Numbered from the stretch's first letter, positions 8,732-17,759 are shown. The stretch: 18,416 nucleotides of DNA from Pseudomonadaceae bacterium UBA5811 (GCA_002417905.1 DIDB01000185.1:1314-19729), one strand, 5' to 3'. Translations and numbers: made by a program. The notes: generated by a model from the sequence alone, not told the origin.

Positions 8732-9574
8732 CTATCCAGCCTGCTGAACGGCAGAAACCATTCGCACCACATCCAGGGTTTCCGCCACATCGTGCACCCG
8801 GATAATCCGGGCACCATAAACTACCGCCAGAGCCGCCAGTGCCAGACTGCCATACAGCCGGCTCTCAACCGGCCGGCCCAGGGCCTGACCAACCAGGCTC
8901 TTCCGGGATACACCCACCAGCAGGGGATACCCCAAGGCGCCCAGTCTGGGCAGATCCCGGAACAGTTTCAGATTATGTGCCAGCGTTTTGCCAAAACCAA
9001 AGCCGGGATCCAGCAGGATATTTTTCCGGCTGATCCCTGCGTCCACACAGGCCTCAGCCCGCTCAGCCAGAAAACGGGAAACTTCTCCGGTTACATCCGC
9101 ATAAACTGGCGCCTGCTGCATGCACTCCGGCTCACCCTGCATATGCATCAGGCAAACAGGCAGGCCGGTGTCCACAGCCGCTTCCAGTGCCCCCTCCCGG
9201 CGCAGGGCCCGCACATCATTGATCAGGCCAGCCCCCAGGGCAGCCGTCTCGCGCATGACCAATGGCGTCGAGGTATCAACCGAGACCGTAATACCCGGAT
9301 AACGCCCCAGTACCTCAACCAGTGGCGCAACCCGGTCCAGCTCCTGCTGGGCGGATACAGGACGGGCTCCGGGGCGGGTTGATTCACCACCGATATCAAT
9401 CAGGGTCGCACCGGCCCTGATCATCGCCTCGGCATGACGCAGTGCCACATCTGGTCTGGTGAAACATCCCCCATCCGAAAAAGAATCCGGCGTTATATTC
9501 AGGATACCCATCACCCGGGGCTGGCCCGGGGTGGCCACCAGCCAGGCTTGCGCAGTGGGCTCTTCCATCAGCAA
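8732..9574 (-). CDS. folP: Dihydropteroate synthase
   Basis: FolP condenses p-aminobenzoate with dihydropterin pyrophosphate to give dihydropteroate in folate synthesis, and is the sulfonamide target. The 280-residue TIM-barrel protein shows GILNITPDSFSDGG (23-36), GGESTRPG (62-69), DPGFGFGKT (189-197) and GVSRKS (221-226). Two starts are possible. A TTG directly after the ftsH stop (9572-9574) has GGGAG about eight bases upstream, and an ATG two codons later (9566-9568) puts that site about 14 bases away. I prefer TTG on spacing, but the difference is only two residues. There is no gap between the ftsH stop and this start, and glmM follows after 3 nt. Confidence 0.96.
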   Translation of the reverse strand: MLMEEPTAQAWLVATPGQPRVMGILNITPDSFSDGGCFTRPDVALRHAEAMIRAGATLIDIGGESTRPGARPVSAQQELDRVAPLVEVLGRYPGITVSVDTSTPLVMRETAALGAGLINDVRALRREGALEAAVDTGLPVCLMHMQGEPECMQQAPVYADVTGEVSRFLAERAEACVDAGISRKNILLDPGFGFGKTLAHNLKLFRDLPRLGALGYPLLVGVSRKSLVGQALGRPVESRLYGSLALAALAVVYGARIIRVHDVAETLDVVRMVSAVQQAG

Positions 9575-11503
9575 TCAGTGCTCTCCCGCCGGACCACCAA
9601 TAGGAGTCTCGGGGCGCGGAGACTCCACTGGCGGTACCGGTGTGCCGGACGAAGTTCCCGAGCCGCCATCCTGCCAGTCACGGGGCTCCTTGGGCACCCG
9701 GCCCGCCATGATGTCATCAATCTGGCCGGCATCGATGGTTTCATACTTCATCAGGGCCTGAGCCATCATATCTAGCTTGCCACGATTTTCCGTCAGAAGA
9801 TCCCGGGCCATGGAATAACAATGGTCAATAATGCTGCGCACTTCCTGGTCAATCAGCCTAGCCGTATCTGCGGAGACGTTGGTTGACTGGGTGCCAGTAC
9901 TGCGCCCCAGAAAGACCTCACCCTCTTCCTCGGCATACATCAATGGACCCAGCTTTTCAGAAAGCCCCCACTTGGTCACCATGTTCCGGGCAATCTGGGT
10001 TGCACGCATGATGTCGTTTGAAGCGCCGGTGGTCACCCCTTCAAAGCCAAGGGTCATCTCCTCGGCAATCCGGCCACCGAACAGGGAGCAGATCTGGCTG
10101 GTCAGTGCCCGCTTGGACAGACTGTAACGGTCCTCCTCGGGCAGAAACATGGTGACGCCCAGTGCACGGCCCCGCGGAATGATGGACACCTTGTATACCG
10201 GGTCATGTTCCGGTACCAGCCGGCCGACAATGGCGTGCCCGGCCTCGTGGTAGGCCGTATTGAGTTTTTCTTTCTCGGACATGACCATCGACTTGCGCTC
10301 GGCGCCCATCATGATCTTGTCCTTAGCCAGCTCAAATTCGCGCATTTCCACAACCCGCTTGTTGGCACGGGCCGAGAACAGCGAGGCTTCATTGACCAGG
10401 TTGGCCAGATCCGCGCCCGAAAATCCGGGAGTCCCCCGGGCGATCACGGCGGCATCCACATTCTCGCCCAGCGGAACCTTGCGCATATGTACCCGGAGGA
10501 TCTGCTCACGACCGCGGATATCCGGCAGCCCGACCACTACCTGGCGGTCAAAACGGCCCGGCCGCAGCAGGGCCGGATCCAGAACATCCGGCCGGTTGGT
10601 GGCGGCAATCACGATAATGCCGTCATTCATCTCAAAGCCGTCCATCTCCACCAGCAGCTGGTTAAGGGTCTGCTCGCGTTCATCATGCCCGCCACCCAGA
10701 CCCGCCCCGCGGTGCCGGCCCACCGCATCAATCTCATCGATAAAGCTGATACAGGGTGCATGCTTTTTGGCCTGCTCGAACATGTCTCGGACCCGGGAAG
10801 CCCCCCCCCCGACCAACATCTCTACAAAGTCAGAGCCAGAAATGGTGAAAAAGGGCACCTTGGCTTCACCGGCGATGGCTTTGGCCAACAAGGTCTTGCC
10901 TGTGCCGGGCGGTCCGACCATCAGGACTCCGCGGGGAATGCGCCCCCCCAGACGCTGGAATTTGCCCGGATCACGCAAAAACTCCACCAGCTCGCTGACT
11001 TCTTCCTTGGCCTCGTCACAACCGGCAACATCTGCAAAGGTTGTTTTGACCTGATCCTCGGAAAGCAGCCGGGCCTTGCTCTTGCCAAAGCTCATCGGCC
11101 CGCCCTTGCCGCCCACGCCGCCCTGCATCTGCCGCATGAAAAACATGAATACAGCAATGATCACCAGAATCGGGAAACTGGCCACCAGCAGCTGTGTCCA
11201 GATACTCTGCTGCTCCGGCTGTTTGCCTTCGATTTCCACATGGTTGTTGATCAGATCGCCGATCAGGCCACTGTCCTGGATGGCCGGGCGGATCGTCCTG
11301 AAGGTCTCACCGTCGCTCCGGCGGCCGGTAATCACGAAACCATCGACAGTCACCCGCTCAACATGCCCTTCCTTGACCTGCCCGATAAAATCCGAATAGC
11401 TGAGCGCCTGCGGATCGGCCGGGCTGGAAAAATTGTTCATGACCGTGACCAGCACAGCAGCAATGATCAGCCACAGGATCAGGTTTTTTGCCATATCGTT
11501 CAA
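9575..11503 (-). CDS. ftsH: ATP-dependent zinc metalloprotease FtsH
   Basis: FtsH is a hexameric inner-membrane AAA+ protease that removes misassembled membrane proteins and regulators such as LpxC and sigma32 (E. coli knowledge). The 642-residue protein has membrane segments at about 7-24 and 101-121, flanking a periplasmic domain. Further motifs are Walker A GPPGTGKT (197-204), Walker B ending FIDEID (254-259), the second region of homology [20 protein letters not shown] (301-320), the zinc motif HEAGH (419-423) and a third ligand probably at D497. The last 40 residues are Pro/Gly/Ser-rich. The TTG start (11501-11503) has AGAGGG seven bases upstream; an ATG three codons in gives MAKNLILW, as in E. 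coli. Odd points: the pore loop reads MLVGGGA where the family has MFVGVGA, and Walker B has ISF where IIF is usual. Confidence 0.96.
   Translation of the reverse strand: MNDMAKNLILWLIIAAVLVTVMNNFSSPADPQALSYSDFIGQVKEGHVERVTVDGFVITGRRSDGETFRTIRPAIQDSGLIGDLINNHVEIEGKQPEQQSIWTQLLVASFPILVIIAVFMFFMRQMQGGVGGKGGPMSFGKSKARLLSEDQVKTTFADVAGCDEAKEEVSELVEFLRDPGKFQRLGGRIPRGVLMVGPPGTGKTLLAKAIAGEAKVPFFTISGSDFVEMLVGGGASRVRDMFEQAKKHAPCISFIDEIDAVGRHRGAGLGGGHDEREQTLNQLLVEMDGFEMNDGIIVIAATNRPDVLDPALLRPGRFDRQVVVGLPDIRGREQILRVHMRKVPLGENVDAAVIARGTPGFSGADLANLVNEASLFSARANKRVVEMREFELAKDKIMMGAERKSMVMSEKEKLNTAYHEAGHAIVGRLVPEHDPVYKVSIIPRGRALGVTMFLPEEDRYSLSKRALTSQICSLFGGRIAEEMTLGFEGVTTGASNDIMRATQIARNMVTKWGLSEKLGPLMYAEEEGEVFLGRSTGTQSTNVSADTARLIDQEVRSIIDHCYSMARDLLTENRGKLDMMAQALMKYETIDAGQIDDIMAGRVPKEPRDWQDGGSGTSSGTPVPPVESPRPETPIGGPAGEH
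10801..10810. other. Run of ten C (ten G in ftsH) at the pore-loop codons
   Basis: Ten consecutive C on the plus strand encode the three glycines of MLVGGGA in FtsH (residues 232-234). The family sequence would have a valine codon (GTN) in the middle, which would break the run. The frame is intact here, but a run this long is prone to slippage in vivo and to miscalls in sequencing. Confidence 0.8.
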
Positions 11504-11519
11504 TTAACTACCCTCTCGG

Positions 11520-11543
11520 GCAGGCCCTGTCCCCAGAGCCTGC
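11520..11543 (-). promoter_or_regulatory. Hairpin in the ftsH leader
   Basis: In the 180-bp rlmE-ftsH gap the minus strand forms GCAGGCTCTG-GGGA-CAGGGCCTGC, a 10-bp stem (one G-U in RNA) with a GNRA-type tetraloop. It ends about 16 nt before the TTG start and just before the AGAGGG ribosome-binding site. There is no T run, so it is not an intrinsic terminator. A second short hairpin (CCGGCT-AAC-AGCCGG, 11610-11624) lies further upstream. I find no clear sigma70 or sigma32 promoter in this gap. A role in translation control or mRNA stability is inference. Confidence 0.45.
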
Positions 11544-11683
11544 ATGTTGACCCGCGTGCGCTCCAGCTTACTACTACTGCCCGCAGGCTAGCCCATGACA
11601 CATCTGTAACCGGCTGTTAGCCGGGACCGGCCAAGCCTGTTGCACCATTTTGTGCCTTACCTTACCTGACCCGGAAAATCCCG

Positions 11684-12313
11684 TCAGCATTCACCACCCC
11701 TGAAACCACGCGCCAGCAGGTACTGCTCCCGCGAGCGGTCGCGGGATGACAGCGGCTTGCGCATGCTGACCCGGTCAAACTGCCCCCTGATCTCCCGGAG
11801 GTAACTGTCAAAACCTTCACCCTGGAAAATCTTGATCAGAAAATCGCCCCCCGGCCGCAGGACCCGCCCCGCCAGATCCAGCGCCAGCTCGCACAAAAAC
11901 ATGGCCTTGGGCTGGTCAACAGCTTTCAGGCCGCTCATGTTGGGAGCCATGTCCGAAATCACCAGATCCACCGGCGCACCCTCAACAGCCCGCAGGATTT
12001 CAGCCAGCACAGCGTCTTCAGTGAAGTCTCCCTGAATGAAAGCTACGTCGGGAATGCTGTCCATCGGCAGAATATCCGAGGCAATCAGCCGCCCCTGGTC
12101 ACCAATAATCCGGCTGCTCACCTGGGACCAGCCTCCTGGTGCTGCCCCCAGATCAATGACCGTCATGCCCGGCCTCAGCAGGCGATCCTTTTCCTGCAGC
12201 TCCAGCAGCTTGTAACTGGCGCGGGAACGATAGCCATCTTTCTGGGCCATCTTTACATAGGGATCATCAAAATGCTCTTTCAACCAGCGCAGACTGGTTT
12301 TTGAACGGGCCAC
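11684..12313 (-). CDS. rlmE: 23S rRNA (uridine-2'-O)-methyltransferase RlmE
   Basis: RlmE (RrmJ/FtsJ) methylates the 2'-OH of U2552 in the A-loop of 23S rRNA, a late step in 50S assembly. The 209-residue protein has the SAM-binding motif [11 protein letters not shown] (54-64) and the catalytic tetrad K35, D121, K161 and E196. Each is three positions lower than in E. coli (K38, D124, K164, E199). Characteristic segments are [10 protein letters not shown] (27-36), SDMAPN (120-125) and KIFQGEGF (161-168). The start codon is GTG (12311-12313), with GAGGT six bases upstream. It is divergent from yhbY and precedes ftsH, the same arrangement as in E. coli and Pseudomonas. Confidence 0.97.
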   Translation of the reverse strand: MARSKTSLRWLKEHFDDPYVKMAQKDGYRSRASYKLLELQEKDRLLRPGMTVIDLGAAPGGWSQVSSRIIGDQGRLIASDILPMDSIPDVAFIQGDFTEDAVLAEILRAVEGAPVDLVISDMAPNMSGLKAVDQPKAMFLCELALDLAGRVLRPGGDFLIKIFQGEGFDSYLREIRGQFDRVSMRKPLSSRDRSREQYLLARGFRGGEC

Positions 12314-12393
12314 AGGCTTACCTCTATGCTGGGCGATTAACGGCCAGTCAGTTAAACTGCAACGCTTTTTCCGAACCTCAGTCAGGGCTCACC
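12314..12393. promoter_or_regulatory. Divergent promoter region between rlmE and yhbY
   Basis: These 80 bp separate the start codons of two divergent genes and must hold at least part of both promoters. Toward rlmE, TTGCAG followed after 17 bases by TAATCG is the best pair I can find, but its -10 is weak. Toward yhbY I see only AT-richer patches (TTAACG, TTAAAC) without good spacing. GAGGT (rlmE) and AGGG (yhbY) ribosome-binding sites lie at the two ends. The call rests mainly on gene layout. Confidence 0.4.
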
Positions 12394-12717
12394 ATGTCGC
12401 TCACCAACGAGCAGAAAAAGCATTACAGAACCATTGGCCACCAATTGAAACCGGTGCTGACCGTTGCCGAGGCCGGTCTGACCGAAGGTGTTCTGGCCGA
12501 GCTGGAGCGGGCACTTAACGATCATGAGCTGATCAAGGTCCAGTTCCGCCTGCCCGAGCGGGACGACCGGCGGACCCTGATCAGTACGCTCTGCCAGCAG
12601 GGCCGCTGCGAACTGGTCCAGACCATTGGCAAGATGGCCCTTGTCTACCGGAAAAACCCGCAACCCAACCGGCAGCTTTCCAACATCCACCGTCACAGCA
12701 GCCAGAGCCAGCCCTGA
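12394..12717 (+). CDS. yhbY: YhbY, CRM-domain RNA-binding protein
   Basis: YhbY is a small CRM (KH-like) protein that associates with pre-50S ribosomal particles. The 107-residue product begins MSLTNEQKKHYRTIGHQLKP and contains the conserved GLTEGVLAELERALNDHELIK (about 29-49) and the IGKMALVYR segment (about 83-91). The first glycine of the GxxG RNA-binding loop appears to be alanine (AEAG where E. coli has GSNG). The tail is hydrophilic and rich in His and Ser. The start is chosen by homology and an AGGG site seven bases upstream; the frame is open about 31 codons further up. It is the only plus-strand gene here, divergent from rlmE and convergent with greA. Confidence 0.93.
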   Translation: MSLTNEQKKHYRTIGHQLKPVLTVAEAGLTEGVLAELERALNDHELIKVQFRLPERDDRRTLISTLCQQGRCELVQTIGKMALVYRKNPQPNRQLSNIHRHSSQSQP

Positions 12718-12723
12718 CGGCCA

Positions 12724-12746
12724 GGCTCCGGAGCAGCTCCGGAGCC
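12724..12746. terminator. Perfect 10-bp hairpin between convergent yhbY and greA
   Basis: GGCTCCGGAG-CAG-CTCCGGAGCC is a perfect inverted repeat, six bases after the yhbY stop and 13 bases beyond the greA stop. It is the only notable structure between the two convergent genes. It is GC-rich, but no T run follows on either strand, so intrinsic termination is doubtful. It may act as a 3'-end stabiliser, or as a shared end with Rho. Confidence 0.55.
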
Positions 12747-12759
12747 CTCCACAAGTCCA

Positions 12760-13236
12760 CTAAAGGTGCCGGACTTCCACAACTTCATACTCAACCACGC
12801 CGCCCGGCGTCCTGACAATGGCCACTTCGCCCTCTTCCTTGCCAACCAGCGCCCGGGCAATTGGCGAACTGACCGACAGCTTGCCCAGCTTGATATCCGC
12901 TTCGTCGTCACCCACGATCTGGTAGACCACCGTCTCATCCGTCTCGACGTTAACGATTTCGACCGTTACACCGAAGATCACCTTTCCCGTATGGGGAATG
13001 TTCGAGATATCAATGATCTGGGCATTCTGCAGACGGCCCTCGATATCACGGATCCTGGCCTCGACCATGCCCTGCTGCTCACGGGCGGCATGGTATTCGG
13101 CATTTTCCTTCAGGTCGCCCAGCTCGCGGGCCTCAGCAATGGCCTGGGTGATCTGTGGCCGCAGAACGCTTTTCAGGTGCCGCAGCTCTTCTTCCAGTGC
13201 CTGGGCACCCTGAATAGTCATGGGAAACTTGGTCAT
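12760..13236 (-). CDS. greA: Transcription elongation factor GreA
   Basis: GreA enters the secondary channel of backtracked RNA polymerase and stimulates cleavage of the nascent RNA 3' end. The 158-residue protein has the family length. An N-terminal antiparallel coiled coil (about 1-75) has the tip motif [12 protein letters not shown] (40-51) with the catalytic acids D41 and E44. The C-terminal FKBP-like domain includes [18 protein letters not shown] and [14 protein letters not shown]. The ATG overlaps the carB TGA by four bases (ATGA), so greA translation is probably coupled to carB. From memory, a carA-orf-carB-greA operon has been described in P. aeruginosa, in line with this layout. The frameshift in carB would weaken the coupling if real. 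Confidence 0.97.
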   Translation of the reverse strand: MTKFPMTIQGAQALEEELRHLKSVLRPQITQAIAEARELGDLKENAEYHAAREQQGMVEARIRDIEGRLQNAQIIDISNIPHTGKVIFGVTVEIVNVETDETVVYQIVGDDEADIKLGKLSVSSPIARALVGKEEGEVAIVRTPGGVVEYEVVEVRHL

Positions 13237-14693
13237 GAACGGACTCCTGCATGTAGATCCTGCAAGCGACGAACTGTCTTCTCAGGACCGAACTTCAAGG
13301 CCTCACAGATTGCCAGGGCACCCGCCAGGGTTGTGGTGCAATAAATCTTGTGCTGCAAGGCGTTGCGACGAATGGAGTAGGAATCGGCGATCGACTGCCG
13401 CCCCTCCGTAGTATTAATGATAAGAGTAACTTCATCATTCTTGATCATGTCAACGACATGGGGCCGACCTTCGGTCACCTTGTTGACCCGCCGGACTGGC
13501 AGGCCAGCGTCCTCGATCAGCCGGGCCGTGCCGCTGGTCGCCACCAGCTCAAAGCCCAGACTGGCCAGACGGCGGGCCACATCAGCCACCAGTGGCTTGT
13601 CATCCTCACGGACACTCAGAAAGGCACAGCCACGGGTAGGCAGAATCTCGCCAGCTCCCAGCTGCGCTTTGGCATAGGCCTCGGCAAAGCTGTCACCAAT
13701 GCCCATGACCTCTCCGGTTGACTTCATTTCCGGGCCAAGAATCGGATCAACACCCGGGAACTTGGCAAAGGGGAACACCGCTTCCTTGACACTGAAGTAA
13801 CCTGGAATCACTTCCTGCTCAAAACCGATTTCCTGCAGGGATTTGCCAGCCATCACCCGGGCCGCTACCTTGGCCAGGGAAGTACCAATGCATTTGGAAA
13901 CAAACGGCACCGTCCTGGAGGCCCGAGGGTTAACCTCAAGAACGTAAATGGCTTCACCCTGAACGGCCATCTGCACGTTCATCAGGCCAATGACTCCCAG
14001 CTCCAAGGCCATTTTCCGGACCTGCTCGCGGATGATGTCCTGAGCCTCCTGCCCCAGCGAATACGCCGGCAGCGAACAGGCCGAGTCCCCGGAATGCACA
14101 CCAGCCTGTTCGATATGCTGCATGATGCCGCCAATCACAACGTGCTCACCATCACAGATGGCATCCACATCCACCTCGATGGCACAGTTGAGAAAGTGAT
14201 CAAGCAGTACCGGGCTGTCATTGGAGACCTGTACAGCCTCCCGCATGTAACGCCGCAACTCATCCTCGTCATAGACGATTTCCATGGCCCGGCCTCCCAG
14301 TACATAGGAGGGCCGGACCACCAGCGGATAACCGATCTGCTTGGAGGCCAGAATGGCCTCATCCTCACTGCGGGCTGTTGCATTGGCTGGCTGCAGCAGC
14401 CCGAGACGCTGCACCATCTGCTGGAAGCGCTCACGGTCTTCTGCCCGGTCAATTGCATCCGGGCTGGTCCCGATAATGGGGACCCCGGCCTCTTCCAGGG
14501 CCCGGCAGATTTTCAGCGGAGTCTGGCCGCCATACTGGACAATAACGCCTTTAGGCTGTTCTACCCGGACGATTTCCAGCACATCTTCCAGGGTCACCGG
14601 CTCAAAATACAGCCGGTCCGAGGTGTCATAGTCAGTGGAGACGGTTTCCGGGTTGCAGTTGACCATGATGGTTTCATAGCCATCATCCCGCAT
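13233..14693 (-). CDS. carB: CarB C-terminal fragment (carbamoyl-phosphate half)
   Basis: This frame encodes 486 residues from the first in-frame ATG. The homologous sequence really begins about 15 codons earlier, at the frameshift ([15 protein letters not shown]). It covers the second ATP-grasp domain ([55 protein letters not shown]) and the MGS-like allosteric domain ([24 protein letters not shown]). The ATG lies beyond the first strand and nucleotide-binding loop and I see no strong ribosome-binding site, so an independently translated, active half-enzyme is unlikely. Confidence 0.8.
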   Translation of the reverse strand: MRDDGYETIMVNCNPETVSTDYDTSDRLYFEPVTLEDVLEIVRVEQPKGVIVQYGGQTPLKICRALEEAGVPIIGTSPDAIDRAEDRERFQQMVQRLGLLQPANATARSEDEAILASKQIGYPLVVRPSYVLGGRAMEIVYDEDELRRYMREAVQVSNDSPVLLDHFLNCAIEVDVDAICDGEHVVIGGIMQHIEQAGVHSGDSACSLPAYSLGQEAQDIIREQVRKMALELGVIGLMNVQMAVQGEAIYVLEVNPRASRTVPFVSKCIGTSLAKVAARVMAGKSLQEIGFEQEVIPGYFSVKEAVFPFAKFPGVDPILGPEMKSTGEVMGIGDSFAEAYAKAQLGAGEILPTRGCAFLSVREDDKPLVADVARRLASLGFELVATSGTARLIEDAGLPVRRVNKVTEGRPHVVDMIKNDEVTLIINTTEGRQSIADSYSIRRNALQHKIYCTTTLAGALAICEALKFGPEKTVRRLQDLHAGVRS

Positions 14694-14721
14694 CGCCAGC
14701 GCCGCGTGGACACAGCAGTAG

Positions 14722-16455
14722 TCAAATTCGATACCCTGACCCGATCCGGTTGGGGCCGCCCCCCAGAATCATGATTTTGTCACGTGCTGAAGGAGCCGCC
14801 TCGCATTCCTCCTCATAAGTGGAATACAGGTAAGCCGTGTCCGTGGCAAACTCGGCGGCACAGGTATCCACCCGCTTGTAGACCGGCAACACTTTCAGCT
14901 TGTAACGGTGGCTGCGCAGGTTTTTCTCGGTCACCCCCAGCAGCTGGGCCAGTCTGGCATCGGAAAAGCCCTTGCGCTTCAGGCGGTGCATCAGCCCGGC
15001 ATCAATGGCTGACAGCCCCAGGGTCCTGACCCGCTCCTCCTCCTGCACCAGATCCTCGATCTGCCGTAAAAACCAGGGATCAATGCAAGTCATGCCAAAA
15101 ATATCGTCCAGCGTCTTGCCCGCCCGGAACGCATCCGCTACATACCAGATGCGCTCTGGCCCCGGAACGGTCAGTTCGCGCTTGAGCCGGCTCTCCGCCT
15201 CGGCATCCTCCAGGTTCAGCTTCGGATCAAAGCCGCTGGCCCCCACCTCAAGACCACGCAGGGCTTTCTGCACCGACTCCTGGAAAGTACGGCCAATCGC
15301 CATGACCTCACCCACGGATTTCATCTGGGTGGTCAGCCGGGCATCTGCCTTGGGAAATTTCTCAAAGGCAAAACGGGGCACCTTGGTCACTACATAGTCA
15401 ATCGCTGGCTCAAAAGAGGCTGGCGTACGGCCACCGGTAATATCGTTGGACAGCTCATCCAAGGTATAACCCACGGCCAGCTTGGCAGCGATCTTGGCAA
15501 TCGGGAAGCCGGTAGCCTTGGAGGCCAGTGCCGAAGAACGCGAAACCCGCGGGTTCATCTCGATGACCACCATCCGCCCATTGTCCGGACTGATGCCAAA
15601 CTGCACATTGGAGCCACCGGTTTCCACCCCGATTTCACGCAGCACCGCCAGCGAGGCGTTCCGCATGATCTGGTATTCCTTGTCGGTCAGGGTCTGGGCC
15701 GGGGCCACCGTAATCGAATCCCCGGTATGAACCCCCATGGGATCGAAATTTTCAATGGAGCAGACAATGATGCAGTTGTCCTTTTTGTCGCGGACAACCT
15801 CCATCTCATACTCTTTCCAACCGATCAGTGACTCATCAATCAGCAGTTCCCGGGTCGGTGACAGGTCAAGGACCCGGTTACAGATTTCCTCAAACTCTTC
15901 ACGGTTATAGGCAATGCCGCCCCCCGTGCCGCCCATAGTGAAAGATGGCCGGATAATGCATGGAAAACCCACCTGGTCCAGTACGCCATAAGCCTCATCC
16001 ATCGAGTGGGCAATACCCGAGCGCGGGCACTCCAGGCCGATGTCCCGCATGGCCCGGTCAAAACGGGAGCGATCCTCCGCCTTGTCAATGGTGTCCGCAT
16101 TGGCACCAATCATTTCGACCCCAAAGGCTTCCAGTACGCCATTGCGCTCCAGATCCAGGGCACAGTTCAGCGCCGTCTGCCCGCCCATGGTTGGCAGCAG
16201 GGCATCCGGCCGCTCAAGCTCGATGATCCGGGCCACCGTCTGCCACTTGATCGGCTCAATGTAAGTGGCATCCGCCATGGCTGGATCGGTCATGATGGTG
16301 GCCGGGTTGGAGTTCACCAGAATAACCCGGAAGCCCTCTTCCCGCAGGGCCTTGCAGGCCTGGGCACCTGAATAGTCAAACTCGCAGGCCTGACCAATGA
16401 CAATGGGCCCTGCCCCCAGGATAAGAATGCTTTTGATGTCTGTACGTTTTGGCAT
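14722..16455 (-). CDS. carB: CarB N-terminal fragment (carboxyphosphate half)
   Basis: This frame encodes 577 residues: the carboxyphosphate-forming ATP-grasp half (about 1-400, with [17 protein letters not shown] near the start and [18 protein letters not shown] around the ATP site) and the oligomerisation segment (about 400-550), which ends in [20 protein letters not shown]. The last five residues (SGYRI) are out of frame and foreign to the family. The ATG has a weak GAGAAAG site upstream. If the frameshift is genuine, this product would lack the carbamoyl-phosphate half and could not complete the reaction alone. Confidence 0.85.
   Translation of the reverse strand: MPKRTDIKSILILGAGPIVIGQACEFDYSGAQACKALREEGFRVILVNSNPATIMTDPAMADATYIEPIKWQTVARIIELERPDALLPTMGGQTALNCALDLERNGVLEAFGVEMIGANADTIDKAEDRSRFDRAMRDIGLECPRSGIAHSMDEAYGVLDQVGFPCIIRPSFTMGGTGGGIAYNREEFEEICNRVLDLSPTRELLIDESLIGWKEYEMEVVRDKKDNCIIVCSIENFDPMGVHTGDSITVAPAQTLTDKEYQIMRNASLAVLREIGVETGGSNVQFGISPDNGRMVVIEMNPRVSRSSALASKATGFPIAKIAAKLAVGYTLDELSNDITGGRTPASFEPAIDYVVTKVPRFAFEKFPKADARLTTQMKSVGEVMAIGRTFQESVQKALRGLEVGASGFDPKLNLEDAEAESRLKRELTVPGPERIWYVADAFRAGKTLDDIFGMTCIDPWFLRQIEDLVQEEERVRTLGLSAIDAGLMHRLKRKGFSDARLAQLLGVTEKNLRSHRYKLKVLPVYKRVDTCAAEFATDTAYLYSTYEEECEAAPSARDKIMILGGGPNRIGSGYRI
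14740..14742 (-). other. Single-base frameshift site in carB
   Basis: The minus strand reads ATC GGG TCA GGG TAT CGA ATT TGA. Dropping one G gives ATC GGT CAG GGT ATC GAA TTT GAC, which restores the conserved IGQGIEFD. The run of six C at 14759-14764 is not the cause: a deletion there would spoil GGGPNRIG, which reads correctly. The indel is therefore placed within this GGG triplet. Confidence 0.88.
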
Positions 16456-16485
16456 GATCTTTCTCGAAATCCGGGTGTGACAGGC

Positions 16486-17622
16486 TCAGTGACGGGCAGC
16501 CATGGCAGCGATAAATCGGTCAAAAAGCGGCGATACATCATGGGGGCCCGGGCTGGCCTCCGGATGGCCCTGGAAGCTGAATGCCACCCGGTCGGTGCGC
16601 TCAATGCCCTGCAGCGTGCCATCAAACAGGGATTTGTGGGTTGGCCGCAGGCAGTCCGGCAGCGATCCCTCATCCACGGCAAAACCATGGTTCTGGCTGG
16701 TAATCATTACCTGTCCGCTTTTCAGGTCCTGCACCGGATGGTTGGCCCCGTGGTGGCCATGCCCCATTTTCATGGTCCTGGCCCCGGAGGCCAGCGCCAG
16801 CAACTGGTGGCCCAGACAGATACCAAATACGGGGGTCTCCGTCTGCAAAAGCTCGCGGATAGCCTGGATGGCGTAATCACAGGGCTCGGGATCCCCGGGA
16901 CCATTGGACAGCATCACACCGTCCGGCTGCAGGACCAGTACCTCGCTGGCCGGTGTCCGGGCCGGCACCACCGTCAGACGGCAGCCCCGGGCCACCAGCA
17001 TCCGCAGGATATTCCACTTGACGCCAAAATCGTAAACCACAACATGATAGGGCAGCTGGCTGGCTGGCAGGACCGGATGACAGTCACCCGCGAGAGTCCA
17101 GACACTGCTGCGCCACTCATAGGCCGTCTGCGTGGTGACCTCTTTCGCCAGATCCATGCCTTTCAGGCCCGGAAAACTTCTGGCCAGCCCCAGTGCCTTC
17201 ACCTCACTGGCCTCTGCACCTGCCAGAATGCAGCCATTCTGGGCGCCTTTTTCACGCAGGATCCGGGTCAGCAGGCGGGTATCAATTCCGGCAATTGCCA
17301 CAGTACCGGACTCGCACAGGTATTCATCCAGCGACTGCCGGTCACGCCAGTTGCTGGCCTGCAGCGGCAGGTCACGGATAATCAGCCCGGCGGCCCAGAC
17401 CCGGGCAGACTCGGCATCTTCCGGGGTAGTCCCCGTATTACCAATATGCGGATAGGTCAGCGTGACCATCTGGCGGGCGTAGGAAGGATCGGTCAGAATT
17501 TCCTGATAGCCGGTCATGGCGGTGTTGAACACCACCTCACCGATGGCATGACCATCAGCGCCGATGGATTCACCGCGAAACAGACTCCCATCGGCAAGGG
17601 CGAGAATGGCTGGCTTGATCAA
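16486..17622 (-). CDS. carA: Carbamoyl-phosphate synthase small subunit
   Basis: CarA is the glutaminase subunit that supplies ammonia through an internal tunnel to CarB. I choose a TTG start at 17620-17622 ([12 protein letters not shown], 378 residues). It has GGGAGG four bases ahead, and its N-terminus aligns with E. coli (MIKSALLVLEDG). An in-frame ATG four codons earlier (17632-17634) has no ribosome-binding site and contains the GGGAGG itself. The N-terminal domain has [20 protein letters not shown]. The class I amidotransferase domain has [13 protein letters not shown], the nucleophile loop FGICLGHQ (Cys269) and the HPE dyad (His353, Glu355), matching E. coli numbering. carB follows after 30 nt with no intervening ORF. 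A large terminator-like hairpin lies in the leader. Confidence 0.96.
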   Translation of the reverse strand: MIKPAILALADGSLFRGESIGADGHAIGEVVFNTAMTGYQEILTDPSYARQMVTLTYPHIGNTGTTPEDAESARVWAAGLIIRDLPLQASNWRDRQSLDEYLCESGTVAIAGIDTRLLTRILREKGAQNGCILAGAEASEVKALGLARSFPGLKGMDLAKEVTTQTAYEWRSSVWTLAGDCHPVLPASQLPYHVVVYDFGVKWNILRMLVARGCRLTVVPARTPASEVLVLQPDGVMLSNGPGDPEPCDYAIQAIRELLQTETPVFGICLGHQLLALASGARTMKMGHGHHGANHPVQDLKSGQVMITSQNHGFAVDEGSLPDCLRPTHKSLFDGTLQGIERTDRVAFSFQGHPEASPGPHDVSPLFDRFIAAMAARH

Positions 17623-17637
17623 GAGACCTCCCATAGC

Positions 17638-17724
17638 TTAGAAAAGGCGGCACCGGACGCAGAGTGTAAAAAAGCGGGATGACGTGTTAAGAGTCATCCC
17701 GCTTTTTTGGTCTGAAGGCGTCAT
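17638..17724 (-). CDS. Possible 28-codon leader ORF upstream of carA
   Basis: An ATG at 17722-17724 opens a 28-codon frame that runs through the whole terminator hairpin and stops (TAA) three bases before the ATGGGAGG sequence of carA. The predicted peptide (MTPSDQKSGMTLNTSSRF...) resembles nothing I know, and no good ribosome-binding site precedes it. It is listed only because a translated frame across the hairpin would alter folding, which would matter for attenuation. It may well be chance. Confidence 0.2.
   Translation of the reverse strand: MTPSDQKSGMTLNTSSRFFTLCVRCRLF
17668..17708. terminator. Bidirectional intrinsic terminator / candidate carA attenuator
   Basis: AAAAAAGCGGGATGAC (17668-17683) and its exact reverse complement (17693-17708) form a 16-bp stem with a 9-nt loop. 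Six T residues end the stem in either direction, so it has terminator form on both strands. On the minus strand it would stop dapB transcription. Only about 45 nt separate it from the carA start, with no promoter motif there, so a carA promoter would have to lie upstream and the hairpin would be in the carA leader. Confidence 0.88.
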
Positions 17725-17759
17725 CTGCGTAAAGTTTTAGCGTGTACACTAAAGCGGGC

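Larger units (their letters stand above)
13233..16455 (-). pseudogene. carB: Carbamoyl-phosphate synthase large subunit, frameshifted
   Basis: CarB, with CarA, makes carbamoyl phosphate from glutamine, bicarbonate and two ATP for arginine and pyrimidine synthesis. The region has a full-length coding sequence interrupted by one extra base. The upstream frame reads correctly up to GGGPNRIG (residue 572), then runs through five wrong codons to a TGA. The correct protein continues in another frame from [11 protein letters not shown]. Deleting one base of the triplet at 14740-14742 gives 1073 residues, exactly the E. coli length. No other disruption is visible: both ATP-grasp halves, the oligomerisation segment and the C-terminal MGS-like allosteric domain are well conserved. 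That makes a very recent mutation or a sequence error more likely than an old pseudogene. carA lies 30 nt upstream; greA overlaps the stop. Confidence 0.9.

Noticed and set aside
11610..11624. Short hairpin in the rlmE-ftsH gap as a terminator
   Set aside because: Six base pairs with no following T run on either strand; not a credible intrinsic terminator.
14700..14760. Programmed +1 frameshifting in carB
   Set aside because: No slow codon or stop at the slip site, no clear stimulatory element, and no known precedent in carB. A sequence error or simple mutation is more economical.
14759..14764. Run of six C as the source of the carB frameshift
   Set aside because: Changing the run length would destroy GGGPNRIG, which reads correctly beyond it, so the indel must lie at 14740-14742.
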